Assembly: GCF_002075885.1 (NCBI RefSeq)
Contig: NZ_MDET01000034.1
Location: forward strand, 124,001 to 188,000
Length of the DNA: 64,000 nt
Reading direction: 5' to 3'
From: Manganibacter manganicus
Lineage (GTDB): Bacteria; Pseudomonadota; Alphaproteobacteria; Rhizobiales; Rhizobiaceae
This document shows, one piece after another, positions 35,654 through 43,429 of this stretch (position 1 is its first letter; each line of letters begins with the position of its first letter). The notes under the pieces were generated by a model that was not told the origin of the DNA, searched no databases, and was given only the letters and a program-made list of their open reading frames with translations. Position numbers and translations under genes: made by a program.

Positions 35654-37303
35654 ATGATGATGGAAAACTTTGCTCTGCGCCCGCGCATGTGGCTTTCGGG
35701 TGCCGCGCTGGCCGCGCTGCTTATCGCCGGCGCGCCTATGGCCGCTCATGCCGACACGCCCGCCGACACGCTGGTCGAAGGCTTTGCGATCGACGATATC
35801 ATCACCATGGATCCGGCCGAGTCGTTCGAGATATCGACCGCGGAAATCATCGGCAACACCTACGAGCTTCTGGTCAGGCTCGACCTCGACGATACGTCCA
35901 AGGTCAAGGGCGACATCGCCGAAAGCTGGACCGTTTCCGACGACGGGCTGACCTATACGTTCAAGCTGAAGCCGGGCCTCAAATTCGCTTCGGGGAACCC
36001 GATCACGGCGGCGGATGTCGCCTGGTCGTTCGAGCGCGCCGTCAAGCTGGACAAAGGTCCCGCCTTCATCCTCACTCAGTTCGGACTCACCAAGGACAAT
36101 GTCACCGAAAAGGCCAAGGCGGCGGATGACGGCACGTTCGTCTTCACCGTGGACAAGCCCTACGCGCCGAGCTTCGTGCTGAACTGTCTGTCGGCCACGG
36201 TCGGCGCCGTCGTCGACAAGAAACTGGTGATGGAGCACCTCAAGCCCGTCACGCCATCCGACGACTACAAATACGACAATGATTTCGGCAATGACTGGAT
36301 GAAGAAGCATTCCGCAGGTTCCGGCCCTTTCACGCTGCGTGAATGGCAGGCCAATCAGGCCGTCGTGCTGGATCGCAACGACAATTATAATGGCGAAAAG
36401 AGCAAGCTCGCCCGCGTCATCTACCGCCACATGAAGGAAAGCTCGGCCCAGCGGCTTGCGCTGGTGGCGGGCGATATCGACGTGGCGCGCAATCTCGAAC
36501 CCAACGATCTCGATGCCATTGCCGACAAGAGCGGCATCAAGACGATCAGCGCGCCAAAGGGCACGCTCTATTACATCAGCCTCAACCAGAAGAACGAGAA
36601 ACTGGCCAAGCCCGAAGTGCGCCAGGCGTTCAAATATCTCATCAACTACGACGCCATCGGCAAGACGCTGATCAAGGGCATAGGCGAGATCCACCAAACC
36701 TTCCTGCCCAAGGGCGATCTCGGCGCGCTCGACGAAAACCCGTTCAAGCTGGACGTGGCCAAGGCCAAGGAACTTCTGGAAAAGGCCGGCCTGAAGGATG
36801 GCTTCAACGTCACCATGGACGTGCGCAACGGCCAACCGGTGACCGGTATTGCCGAATCGATCCAGCAGACCGCCGGGCAGGCCGGCATCAAGATCGAAAT
36901 CATTCCGGGCGACGGCAAGCAGACGCTGACCAAATACCGCGCCCGCAATCACGACATCTATATCGGCCAGTGGGGGCAGGATTATTTCGATCCGAACTCC
37001 AACGCCCAGACCTTCGCCTCCAATGCCGACAATTCCGACGACGGCCCGGTAGCGACGCTTGCCTGGCGCAATGCGTGGGACATTCCGGAGCTTTCCAAGC
37101 AGACGGAAGCTGCTCTTCTGGAAAAGGATTCGGCCAAGCGCGCCGATCTTTACAAGGACCTTCAGAAGAAGGTTCTGGAAACCAGCCCCTTCGCCATCAT
37201 CTTCCAGCAGATCGAGGTTGCGGCCTATCGCGACAATCTCAAGGGCTTCAAGCTCGGGCCGAGCTTCGACACCAATTTCGTCGCCCCGATCTCCAAGGAC
37301 TGA
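35654..37303 (+). CDS. ABC transporter substrate-binding protein, family 5 (glycan-linked operon)
   Basis: A 549-residue periplasmic receptor with a signal peptide ending near AAHADTP (about residue 33). Family-5 features are TMDPAESFEIS, KPGLKFASGNPITAADVAWS and the HSAGSGPFTLREW block. It heads a five-gene operon with two permeases and two ATPases. Family 5 is best known for peptides, but several members bind oligosaccharides; the divergent GH39 and GH144-like cytoplasmic hydrolases make an oligosaccharide ligand a reasonable guess. Three Met codons at the start make the exact N-terminus ambiguous by two residues. Confidence 0.9.
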   Translation: MMMENFALRPRMWLSGAALAALLIAGAPMAAHADTPADTLVEGFAIDDIITMDPAESFEISTAEIIGNTYELLVRLDLDDTSKVKGDIAESWTVSDDGLTYTFKLKPGLKFASGNPITAADVAWSFERAVKLDKGPAFILTQFGLTKDNVTEKAKAADDGTFVFTVDKPYAPSFVLNCLSATVGAVVDKKLVMEHLKPVTPSDDYKYDNDFGNDWMKKHSAGSGPFTLREWQANQAVVLDRNDNYNGEKSKLARVIYRHMKESSAQRLALVAGDIDVARNLEPNDLDAIADKSGIKTISAPKGTLYYISLNQKNEKLAKPEVRQAFKYLINYDAIGKTLIKGIGEIHQTFLPKGDLGALDENPFKLDVAKAKELLEKAGLKDGFNVTMDVRNGQPVTGIAESIQQTAGQAGIKIEIIPGDGKQTLTKYRARNHDIYIGQWGQDYFDPNSNAQTFASNADNSDDGPVATLAWRNAWDIPELSKQTEAALLEKDSAKRADLYKDLQKKVLETSPFAIIFQQIEVAAYRDNLKGFKLGPSFDTNFVAPISKD

Positions 37304-37321
37304 CCGGGCAGGGCTTCTCGC

Positions 37322-38389
37322 GTGAGTGTGATTGACAACGAGGCTTCGGCACCGCGACCAGGCGCGCGCGCCGGTGCCGTCGCCAAGGCGGTGGGGCGTT
37401 TTGTTTTCATCGCCATCATCACCTATCTCGGCCTGCTGGCGGTGACGTTCTTCATTGGCCGCGTCATCCCGATCGACCCGGCGCTGGCCGTGCTGGGCGA
37501 TCGCGCGCCGGCCGACGTGGTGGCGCGTACGCGCCGCGAAATGGGGCTCGACCTGCCGCTGATCGAGCAGTTCTATATCTATATCACGCATGCGCTGAGC
37601 GGCGATTTCGGCCGCTCCGTCCTCACCACAAATCCGGTGATGGAGGATATTCGCCGCGCCTTTCCCGCCACCATGGAACTGGCCACGCTGGGCACGCTGA
37701 TCGGCTCGGTGGTCGGTGTGCCGCTTGGCGTTCTCGCCGCCGTCAAGCGCGGCAGTCTCACCGATCAGTTTGTCCGCGTTATCGGTCTGGTCGGTTATTC
37801 GGTGCCGATTTTCTGGCTCGGTCTGCTGGCCCTGGTGCTGTTTTATGCGCGTCTGCAATGGGCGGCATTTCCCGGCCGACTCGACATCGTCTATCAATAT
37901 ACTTTCACGCCGATCACCGGGTTCTATCTGCTGGATGCGGCGTGGCAGGGGCAATGGGACGTGTTCTGGGATGCGTTCCGCCACATCATCCTGCCCGCGT
38001 CGCTGCTCGGTTATTTCTCGCTCGCCTATATCAGCCGCATGACGCGCTCCTTCATGCTGAACGAACTGGCGCAGGAATATATCGTTGCCGCGCGTGCCAA
38101 GGGCTTATCGGAAAGCCGCATCATCTGGGGGCATGCGCTGCGCAACGCCGCCGTGCCGATGGTCACGGTCATCGCGCTGTCTTACGCCAACCTGCTGGAA
38201 GGCTCGGTGCTGACGGAGACGGTGTTTTCCTGGCCGGGCATCGGCCTTTACATCACCAATTCCCTGCAAAACGCCGACATGAACGCCGTGCTCGGCGGCA
38301 CCATCATCATCGGCTCGGTGTTCATCGGGATCAATCTCCTGTCCGACCTGCTCTATCGGCTGCTCGACCCGAGGACCAAGGTACAATGA
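37322..38389 (+). CDS. ABC transporter permease, DppB type (glycan-linked operon)
   Basis: A 355-residue permease that starts with GTG 37322 (weak GGCAGGG upstream). An N-terminal Ala/Arg-rich extension of about 30 residues comes before the first helix (FVFIAIITYLGLLAVTFFIG). The coupling loop reads EYIVAARAKGLSESRIIWGH. It is longer than the other two DppB proteins here (315 and 306 residues) because of the extension and a larger periplasmic loop around residues 180-215. Its stop overlaps the DppC start (ATGA). Confidence 0.9.
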   Translation: MSVIDNEASAPRPGARAGAVAKAVGRFVFIAIITYLGLLAVTFFIGRVIPIDPALAVLGDRAPADVVARTRREMGLDLPLIEQFYIYITHALSGDFGRSVLTTNPVMEDIRRAFPATMELATLGTLIGSVVGVPLGVLAAVKRGSLTDQFVRVIGLVGYSVPIFWLGLLALVLFYARLQWAAFPGRLDIVYQYTFTPITGFYLLDAAWQGQWDVFWDAFRHIILPASLLGYFSLAYISRMTRSFMLNELAQEYIVAARAKGLSESRIIWGHALRNAAVPMVTVIALSYANLLEGSVLTETVFSWPGIGLYITNSLQNADMNAVLGGTIIIGSVFIGINLLSDLLYRLLDPRTKVQ

Positions 38390-39303
38390 GCGAAATGCCT
38401 CTGACCCGCCGCGAATGGCTGCTCTCGGAGCGGCCGGCGACGCGCCGGCAGGCGAGACTCGGCCGCGCCTATATCGGCTGGCTGCGCTTTTCGGCCAACC
38501 GGCTGGCGCTGATCGGCCTTTTCATCATCCTTGCCTTCTTGCTCATCGCCGCACTTGCCGGCGTGCTGGCGACGCATTCGCCCTATATCGGCGACCTTGC
38601 CGGCGCACGGCTTCTGCCGCCCGGCCCGGACCACTGGCTGGGCACCGACGATCTTGGCCGCGACATCTATTCGCGCATTCTCTACGGCTCGCGCTGGACG
38701 CTCTATGTGGTGGTGCTGGTCGCCATCATCGCCGCGCCGATCGGGCTCGCGGTGGGGACGGTCGCGGGTTATGCCGGCGGCTGGATCGACGCGGTGCTGA
38801 TGCGCATCACCGACATCTTTCTCGCCTTTCCCAAGCTGGTGCTGGCGCTTGCCTTCGTCGCAGCCCTTGGCCCCGGTATCGAGAACGCCATCATCGCCAT
38901 CGCCATAACGTCCTGGCCGCCCTATGCCCGCATTGCCCGCGCCGAGACGCTGACGGTGCGCAATTCCGATTACATCAAGGCGGTACAGTTGATGGGCGCT
39001 TCGCCGTTGCGCATCGTGGTGCGCCACATCATGCCGCTGTGCCTGTCGTCGCTGATCGTGCGCGTGACGCTCGACATGGCCGGCATCATCCTGACGGCCG
39101 CCGGCCTCGGCTTCCTCGGCCTCGGCGCGCAGCCGCCGCTGCCCGAATGGGGCGCGATGATCGCGTCCGGCCGCCGTTTCGTGCTCGACCAGTGGTGGGT
39201 GGCGGGCGTTCCCGGTTTCGCCATCCTGATCGTCAGCCTCGGCTTCAACCTTCTCGGCGACGGCCTGCGCGATGCGCTCGACCCTCGCAGCGGTGACCAA
39301 TGA
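38386..39303 (+). CDS. ABC transporter permease, DppC type (glycan-linked operon)
   Basis: A 305-residue permease from ATG 38386, which overlaps the preceding stop; a much longer frame upstream is only overlap with dppB. It shows LGTDDLGRDIYSRILYGSR, an EAA loop (YIKAVQLMGASPLRIVVRH) and LGLGAQPPLPEWG, which identify DppC. The four-base overlaps on both sides point to coupled translation through the whole operon. Confidence 0.9.
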   Translation: MSEMPLTRREWLLSERPATRRQARLGRAYIGWLRFSANRLALIGLFIILAFLLIAALAGVLATHSPYIGDLAGARLLPPGPDHWLGTDDLGRDIYSRILYGSRWTLYVVVLVAIIAAPIGLAVGTVAGYAGGWIDAVLMRITDIFLAFPKLVLALAFVAALGPGIENAIIAIAITSWPPYARIARAETLTVRNSDYIKAVQLMGASPLRIVVRHIMPLCLSSLIVRVTLDMAGIILTAAGLGFLGLGAQPPLPEWGAMIASGRRFVLDQWWVAGVPGFAILIVSLGFNLLGDGLRDALDPRSGDQ

Positions 39304-40145
39304 GCGACAAGGCCAGCACATTGCTTGAGGTCGAGGATTTGCGCGTCACCTTCCCGACGCGCACCGGCGCGGTCGAGGCGGTGCGGGGCGTGAGTTTCTC
39401 GCTCGGCCGCGAGCGGCTGGGCGTTGTCGGCGAATCCGGTTCGGGCAAATCGCAGACCGGCCGCGCCATTATGGGCCTGACGCCGCCGCAGGCGGAAGTC
39501 TCGGCGAAAAGGCTCGCTTTCGACGGTATCGACCTGCTTTCCGCGCCGCCGGCCACGCGCCGCGCGCTGCGCGGCGGGCGCATCGCCATGATCCTGCAGG
39601 ATCCGAAATATTCGCTCGATCCGGTCATGACCATTGGCCGCCAGATCGTCGAAACGCTGAGAACTCATGAAAAGGTATCGAAGGCCGAGGCGCGGGAACG
39701 CGCGCTCGACATGCTGGCCGCCGTGCAGATCCGCGACCCTGGCCGGGTCTTCGACCTGCATCCGCACGAGGTTTCGGGCGGCATGGGCCAGCGCGCCATG
39801 ATCGCCATGATGCTGATCGCCGACCCTGAACTGCTGATCGCCGACGAGCCCACCTCGGCGCTCGACGTCACCGTGCAACTCGACGTGCTCGCCATCCTCG
39901 ACGAGCTGGTCAGCGAGCGCGGCATGGGCCTGATCTTCATCTCGCACGATCTGCGCCTCGTCTCCTCCTTTTGCGACCGCGTCGTGGTCATGTATGCCGG
40001 CAAGGTGGTCGAGCAATTGAAGGCCTCGGAATTGCACAAGGCGCAGCATCCCTATACGCGCGGCCTGCTCGACTGCATGCCGCGCATCGGCAGCGACCGC
40101 CATCCGCTGCCGGTGTTGCAGCGCAAGGCGGAGTGGGCGGCATGA
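39300..40145 (+). CDS. ABC transporter ATP-binding protein, DppD type (glycan-linked operon)
   Basis: A 281-residue ATPase with Walker A GESGSGKS, signature VSGGMGQR, and LIADEPTSALDVT. It lacks the cysteine-containing C-terminal extension seen in the DppD and DppF domains at 3.5-6.4 kb and ends soon after the LPVLQRKAEW segment, so it is shorter than the usual 320-340 residues. It pairs with the next ATPase to energise the transporter. Confidence 0.9.
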   Translation: MSDKASTLLEVEDLRVTFPTRTGAVEAVRGVSFSLGRERLGVVGESGSGKSQTGRAIMGLTPPQAEVSAKRLAFDGIDLLSAPPATRRALRGGRIAMILQDPKYSLDPVMTIGRQIVETLRTHEKVSKAEARERALDMLAAVQIRDPGRVFDLHPHEVSGGMGQRAMIAMMLIADPELLIADEPTSALDVTVQLDVLAILDELVSERGMGLIFISHDLRLVSSFCDRVVVMYAGKVVEQLKASELHKAQHPYTRGLLDCMPRIGSDRHPLPVLQRKAEWAA

Positions 40146-40891
40146 GCGCGGCTCTCGCGGTACAGGGACTGGACGTCGTTTTCGACCGCTTTCGCGCGCT
40201 GAAAGGCGTGAACCTTGCCGTGCAGCCGGGCGAATCCTTCGGCCTCGTCGGGGAATCCGGCTCCGGCAAGTCCACCCTGCTGCGTGCCATCGCCGGCCTG
40301 GCGCCGGCAGCGGCGGGCACGATCTCGATCAACGGCAAGCAACTTGGCCATCGCCGCGACAAGGCTTTCTACCGGCAGATCCAGATGGTTTTTCAGGACC
40401 CATACGGCTCGCTGCATCCGCGCCAGACGGTGGACCGGCTGTTGCAGGAACCGCTTGCCATTCACGGCATCGGCGACGGCGAACGCCGCATTGCCCAGGC
40501 ACTTGACGAGGTGGGGCTCGGGTCCGGCTTCCGCTTCCGTTATCCGCACCAGCTTTCCGGTGGCCAGCGCCAGCGCGTGGCCATCGCCCGCGCGCTGATC
40601 CTCGAACCGTCTATCCTGTTGCTCGACGAGCCGACCTCGGCACTGGACGCCTCCGTGCAAGCCGAGGTGCTCAACCTGCTCGAAGAGGTGCGCAACGCAC
40701 GCGGCCTGACCTTCCTGATGGTCAGCCACGATCTCGCCGTCATCACCCACATGTGCGGCCGGCTGATGGTCATGCAGGATGGAGAAGCGGTAGAACAGCT
40801 TGCGGCCGCCGATCTCGTTTCGCGCAAGGTCGCGCAGGACTACACGCGCCGCCTGCTCACGGCCAGCGACGGTTTCGTCCGTAGCCTGTAA
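40142..40891 (+). CDS. ABC transporter ATP-binding protein, DppF type (glycan-linked operon)
   Basis: A 249-residue ATPase, again without the usual C-terminal extension. Walker A is GESGSGKS, the signature LSGGQRQR, Walker B ILLLDEPTSALDAS. ATG 40142 overlaps the preceding stop and replaces a longer frame that begins inside the DppD gene. It is last in the operon; a RES toxin gene on the other strand ends 35 bases further on. Confidence 0.9.
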   Translation: MSAALAVQGLDVVFDRFRALKGVNLAVQPGESFGLVGESGSGKSTLLRAIAGLAPAAAGTISINGKQLGHRRDKAFYRQIQMVFQDPYGSLHPRQTVDRLLQEPLAIHGIGDGERRIAQALDEVGLGSGFRFRYPHQLSGGQRQRVAIARALILEPSILLLDEPTSALDASVQAEVLNLLEEVRNARGLTFLMVSHDLAVITHMCGRLMVMQDGEAVEQLAAADLVSRKVAQDYTRRLLTASDGFVRSL

Positions 40892-40925
40892 CTGCCTTTG
40901 TCGTGGCCATTGCGATAGCTTGCCG

Positions 40926-41423
40926 TCACCGCATCAGGCGGTGCTCATCATCGATCAGGGTGAGGCGCGAGGGCGGAGCGTCGCTCCATTTCCATAGCAC
41001 GAGGTTGAGATCGTCGCCGGTAGTTCCGGGTGCAAAGCTCCTGACCAGCAACCCGTGGTAGCCCGATGCTGAAAGCCTGTGGGCGAAGCTCTGCGTTCTT
41101 GCTTCTCCGCTCGCTTTTATCTGGTCGCGCCAGGTTGAATCAGCGAGCGCGGCAGCATTCATTCCTTCCGACTTCAAGGCCGCATCGTCTCGGCTGTCGA
41201 AAACGCGCTCGATGTCGGCACCATAGGAGACGAGCGTCGTCGGCTGCAGATTGCCGATCTGATTGGCTTCCCTAAGCGCCGTCATGACCGAAAGCGATGT
41301 ATAAAGCGCCGGTGTTCCCTTTGCATTGAAGCGGCCACCGTAAAGCTCCGCGCCGCGGCCGGACAATGGTTCACGCGCATAAATCGGATTCAGCGCCCGG
41401 TAGAGAACTCCCTGGAAACGCAT
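40926..41423 (-). CDS. RES-domain toxin
   Basis: A 165-residue RES protein. Characteristic positions are RALNPIYAREPLSGRGAELY (conserved Arg), YGGRFNAKGTPALYTSLSV (Arg and Tyr) and TALREANQ (Glu). RES toxins degrade NAD+ by phosphorolysis or hydrolysis and stop growth until the antitoxin binds them. The gene starts eight bases after the stop of an Xre-type antitoxin gene on the same strand, the standard antitoxin-first order. Confidence 0.9.
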   Translation of the reverse strand: MRFQGVLYRALNPIYAREPLSGRGAELYGGRFNAKGTPALYTSLSVMTALREANQIGNLQPTTLVSYGADIERVFDSRDDAALKSEGMNAAALADSTWRDQIKASGEARTQSFAHRLSASGYHGLLVRSFAPGTTGDDLNLVLWKWSDAPPSRLTLIDDEHRLMR

Positions 41424-41431
41424 CGACCGGC

Positions 41432-41782
41432 TTAGGCGTGGACGCCGGCATCGATCGCGTCGATATAGTCGAGCACGTCATCGGCCCGCCCCTCTCGGAC
41501 CAGTTGCATCGCCGTCATGCCGGAAAAGCCAGGCAACGGCTCGGAGCGGTACCAGGCATAAGCCATCAGCGCAGAGCCGAAACGAGGCTCGACCTTATTG
41601 ATGATTTCCACCATTTCGCGCAGCCGCCGCTGGGTCTTGTCGGAGCGAACCCTTTCCTTGCGCTGGATCGCATCCTTGCCCAGTCCGACCGTACGGGCGA
41701 CTTCTTCGCTGGTCGTGCGAAAGGCGTCCGCGATCTTTCGAGGCGCGAACATGCCGTGGTCCGAATATTGTGCCAAGCCCAT
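41432..41782 (-). CDS. Xre/MbcA/ParS-type antitoxin
   Basis: A 116-residue antitoxin with an N-terminal helix-turn-helix-like region (IADAFRTTSEEVARTVGLGK) and a C-terminal toxin-binding domain of the DUF2384 type (EIINKVEPRFGSALMAYAWY, then GFSGMTAMQLVREGRADDVL). It neutralises the RES toxin and, with it, should repress its own promoter, probably in the 155-bp gap upstream. A shorter start at ATG 41752 is possible. Confidence 0.9.
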   Translation of the reverse strand: MGLAQYSDHGMFAPRKIADAFRTTSEEVARTVGLGKDAIQRKERVRSDKTQRRLREMVEIINKVEPRFGSALMAYAWYRSEPLPGFSGMTAMQLVREGRADDVLDYIDAIDAGVHA

Positions 41783-41937
41783 TACAATGCTCCATGCCGC
41801 TTACTCTGACGTAATATAGCGTCAAGGCCAATGGCTTTCAACGATTTTGAGTCCAACCCATGATTCCCGGCCAGTAAAACCTCGTTGGGCTGTTTTGCCG
41901 TCTCTGCCTGCCGTCGAGCCTACGCGGTATCGTATAT

Positions 41938-42189
41938 TCACAGGCCATCGAAACCCATCTGGCTCAACCAGCCCTTGCCGATGCCGCGCTCATGGACAAT
42001 CGGCAGGGGGTTCTCGGCATCGAGCCGGGCACAGATGCGATAGACCTCCAATGTTCCGGCGTCCATCTCGCCACGCCGGTAGAAGAACATCGCCGCCGCA
42101 TAGCGGGTGCGGCCCGACCACTCCACGCCAAGAGGCGTATTGACCAGCGCCCACTGTTCGGCGCGTTCGGGATCGTCTTCCATGGGCAT
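41938..42189 (-). CDS. Conserved 83-residue protein of unknown function in the flavoprotein-GcvT operon
   Basis: An 83-residue soluble protein starting one base after the GcvT-like gene stop (ATG 42189, second ATG at 42183). It is rich in Trp, Tyr and charged residues (SGRTRYAAAMFFYRRGEMDA, YRICARLDAENPLP). There is no membrane segment, no cysteine motif and no family I recognise. Tight spacing makes it the last gene of an operon with the GcvT-like protein and two flavoproteins, and so a likely accessory factor or small subunit of that pathway. Confidence 0.7.
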   Translation of the reverse strand: MPMEDDPERAEQWALVNTPLGVEWSGRTRYAAAMFFYRRGEMDAGTLEVYRICARLDAENPLPIVHERGIGKGWLSQMGFDGL

Positions 42190-42190
42190 G

Positions 42191-43429
42191 TCAGAAGTCC
42201 GCCGGCGGGGTTGCGCTGCGGCGTTCGAGCCTTATGAACGGTCGGGGCACGATTCTTGCGCGCTTCATCACCCGTTCGTAGCGCAATTCGCGCATGGCGT
42301 AGATTTCGACCCAGAGGTCGTCGAGGATCAGATCGCCGAACGGCCGCCGCAGCGACGCGATGGCGACGCTCTTCTTGGCCGTCGGGGCCCAGATGGCCGC
42401 GCTGACCAGCCCGACCTCCCGATTCTTCTTGTGATAGACGATGGCGTGCTCGGCGGGAATATTGCCTTCGATTTCCAGTCCCACCAGGACATAGCGCAGC
42501 TTCTTGCCGGCGCGTGCGTCCAGGATGGCCCGACGGCCGTTGAAATGCCCCTTGTCCGCATCGACCATGAAGCCCAGCCCGATCTCGTAGGGCAAGCGTT
42601 GGCGGTCGGCACGGACGGCCTGTTGAGCAGCGGTGAAATCGGCGTTGGCGACGATCAGGCCCGCCTCGATCCGCGCACGGTCGAGCGCGGCATAGCCGAT
42701 AGGGCGAATACCATGCAATTGGCCCGCTACCATCAGCCGGTCCCATAGCGGCAGTGCAAGTTCGCGTTCGACGAACAATTCATAGCCGAGATCCCCGGTA
42801 AAGCCGGTACGCGAGATCGTGACGGCCCCGCTCTCATGCGCAAAGTCGGCCAGGTCGAACGGCTTCAATCGCTCAATGCCGGCAAAGCCGGCGTCGCGCA
42901 GCACGGCAAACGAAGTCGGACCTTGCAGCGCCAGGCCTGCCACCTGTTCGGTTTCTTCCCCGATCCTGACGGTGAAGCCGATTGCGGAATCGAGCAGCCA
43001 GGGCAGGTGCCGCCCCTGGCAGCACAGGCGGAAACGGTCGGGCGAGAGACGAAACAGCGTGCCGTCGTCAAGGACAAAACCTTGGTCGTCGCACCAGGCG
43101 GTGTAGTGGACGCGGCCCGGCTTCAGTCTGGTCACGTCGCGCAAAGTGAGCCTGTTGCAGAAGGCTTCCGCCTCCGGCCCCTCGATGCGGTATTTCGTCA
43201 TCGGTGAGATGTCGAACAGCGCTGCCTGGCTACGGATGGCGAAATATTCCAGTTCCTCGTCCCATAGCGAATGCGGCGCGCGGTAGCCGGACCAATTGTA
43301 CCACTCGTTGGTTTTGGCGGCGGCATCGATGCGCGGCTGGAAAGGCGTGTCCGCCCGCAGCGTGCGAAAATGCGATTGGGCGATTTGCCAGACCTGCGTC
43401 GGAGAGGGTTTTAGGGTCGAAATATTCAT
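42191..43429 (-). CDS. GcvT-like aminomethyltransferase family protein
   Basis: A 412-residue protein of the glycine-cleavage T-protein/YgfZ fold: NWSGYRAPHSLWDEELEYFA and the ISRTGFTGDLGYELFVE block are T-protein signatures, and GHFNGRRAILDARA lies in the C-terminal barrel region. T-like proteins bind tetrahydrofolate and accept one-carbon units, often beside flavoproteins that demethylate N-methyl compounds. There is no lipoyl-protein partner here, so it is not the housekeeping GcvT. Its start overlaps the upstream flavoprotein stop by four bases. Confidence 0.85.
   Translation of the reverse strand: MNISTLKPSPTQVWQIAQSHFRTLRADTPFQPRIDAAAKTNEWYNWSGYRAPHSLWDEELEYFAIRSQAALFDISPMTKYRIEGPEAEAFCNRLTLRDVTRLKPGRVHYTAWCDDQGFVLDDGTLFRLSPDRFRLCCQGRHLPWLLDSAIGFTVRIGEETEQVAGLALQGPTSFAVLRDAGFAGIERLKPFDLADFAHESGAVTISRTGFTGDLGYELFVERELALPLWDRLMVAGQLHGIRPIGYAALDRARIEAGLIVANADFTAAQQAVRADRQRLPYEIGLGFMVDADKGHFNGRRAILDARAGKKLRYVLVGLEIEGNIPAEHAIVYHKKNREVGLVSAAIWAPTAKKSVAIASLRRPFGDLILDDLWVEIYAMRELRYERVMKRARIVPRPFIRLERRSATPPADF

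Noticed and set aside
35507..37984. An 825-residue frame opposite the third binding protein and its permease
   Set aside because: A long antisense shadow rich in His, Arg, Gly and Val, without domain motifs; the sense strand encodes clear transporter genes.
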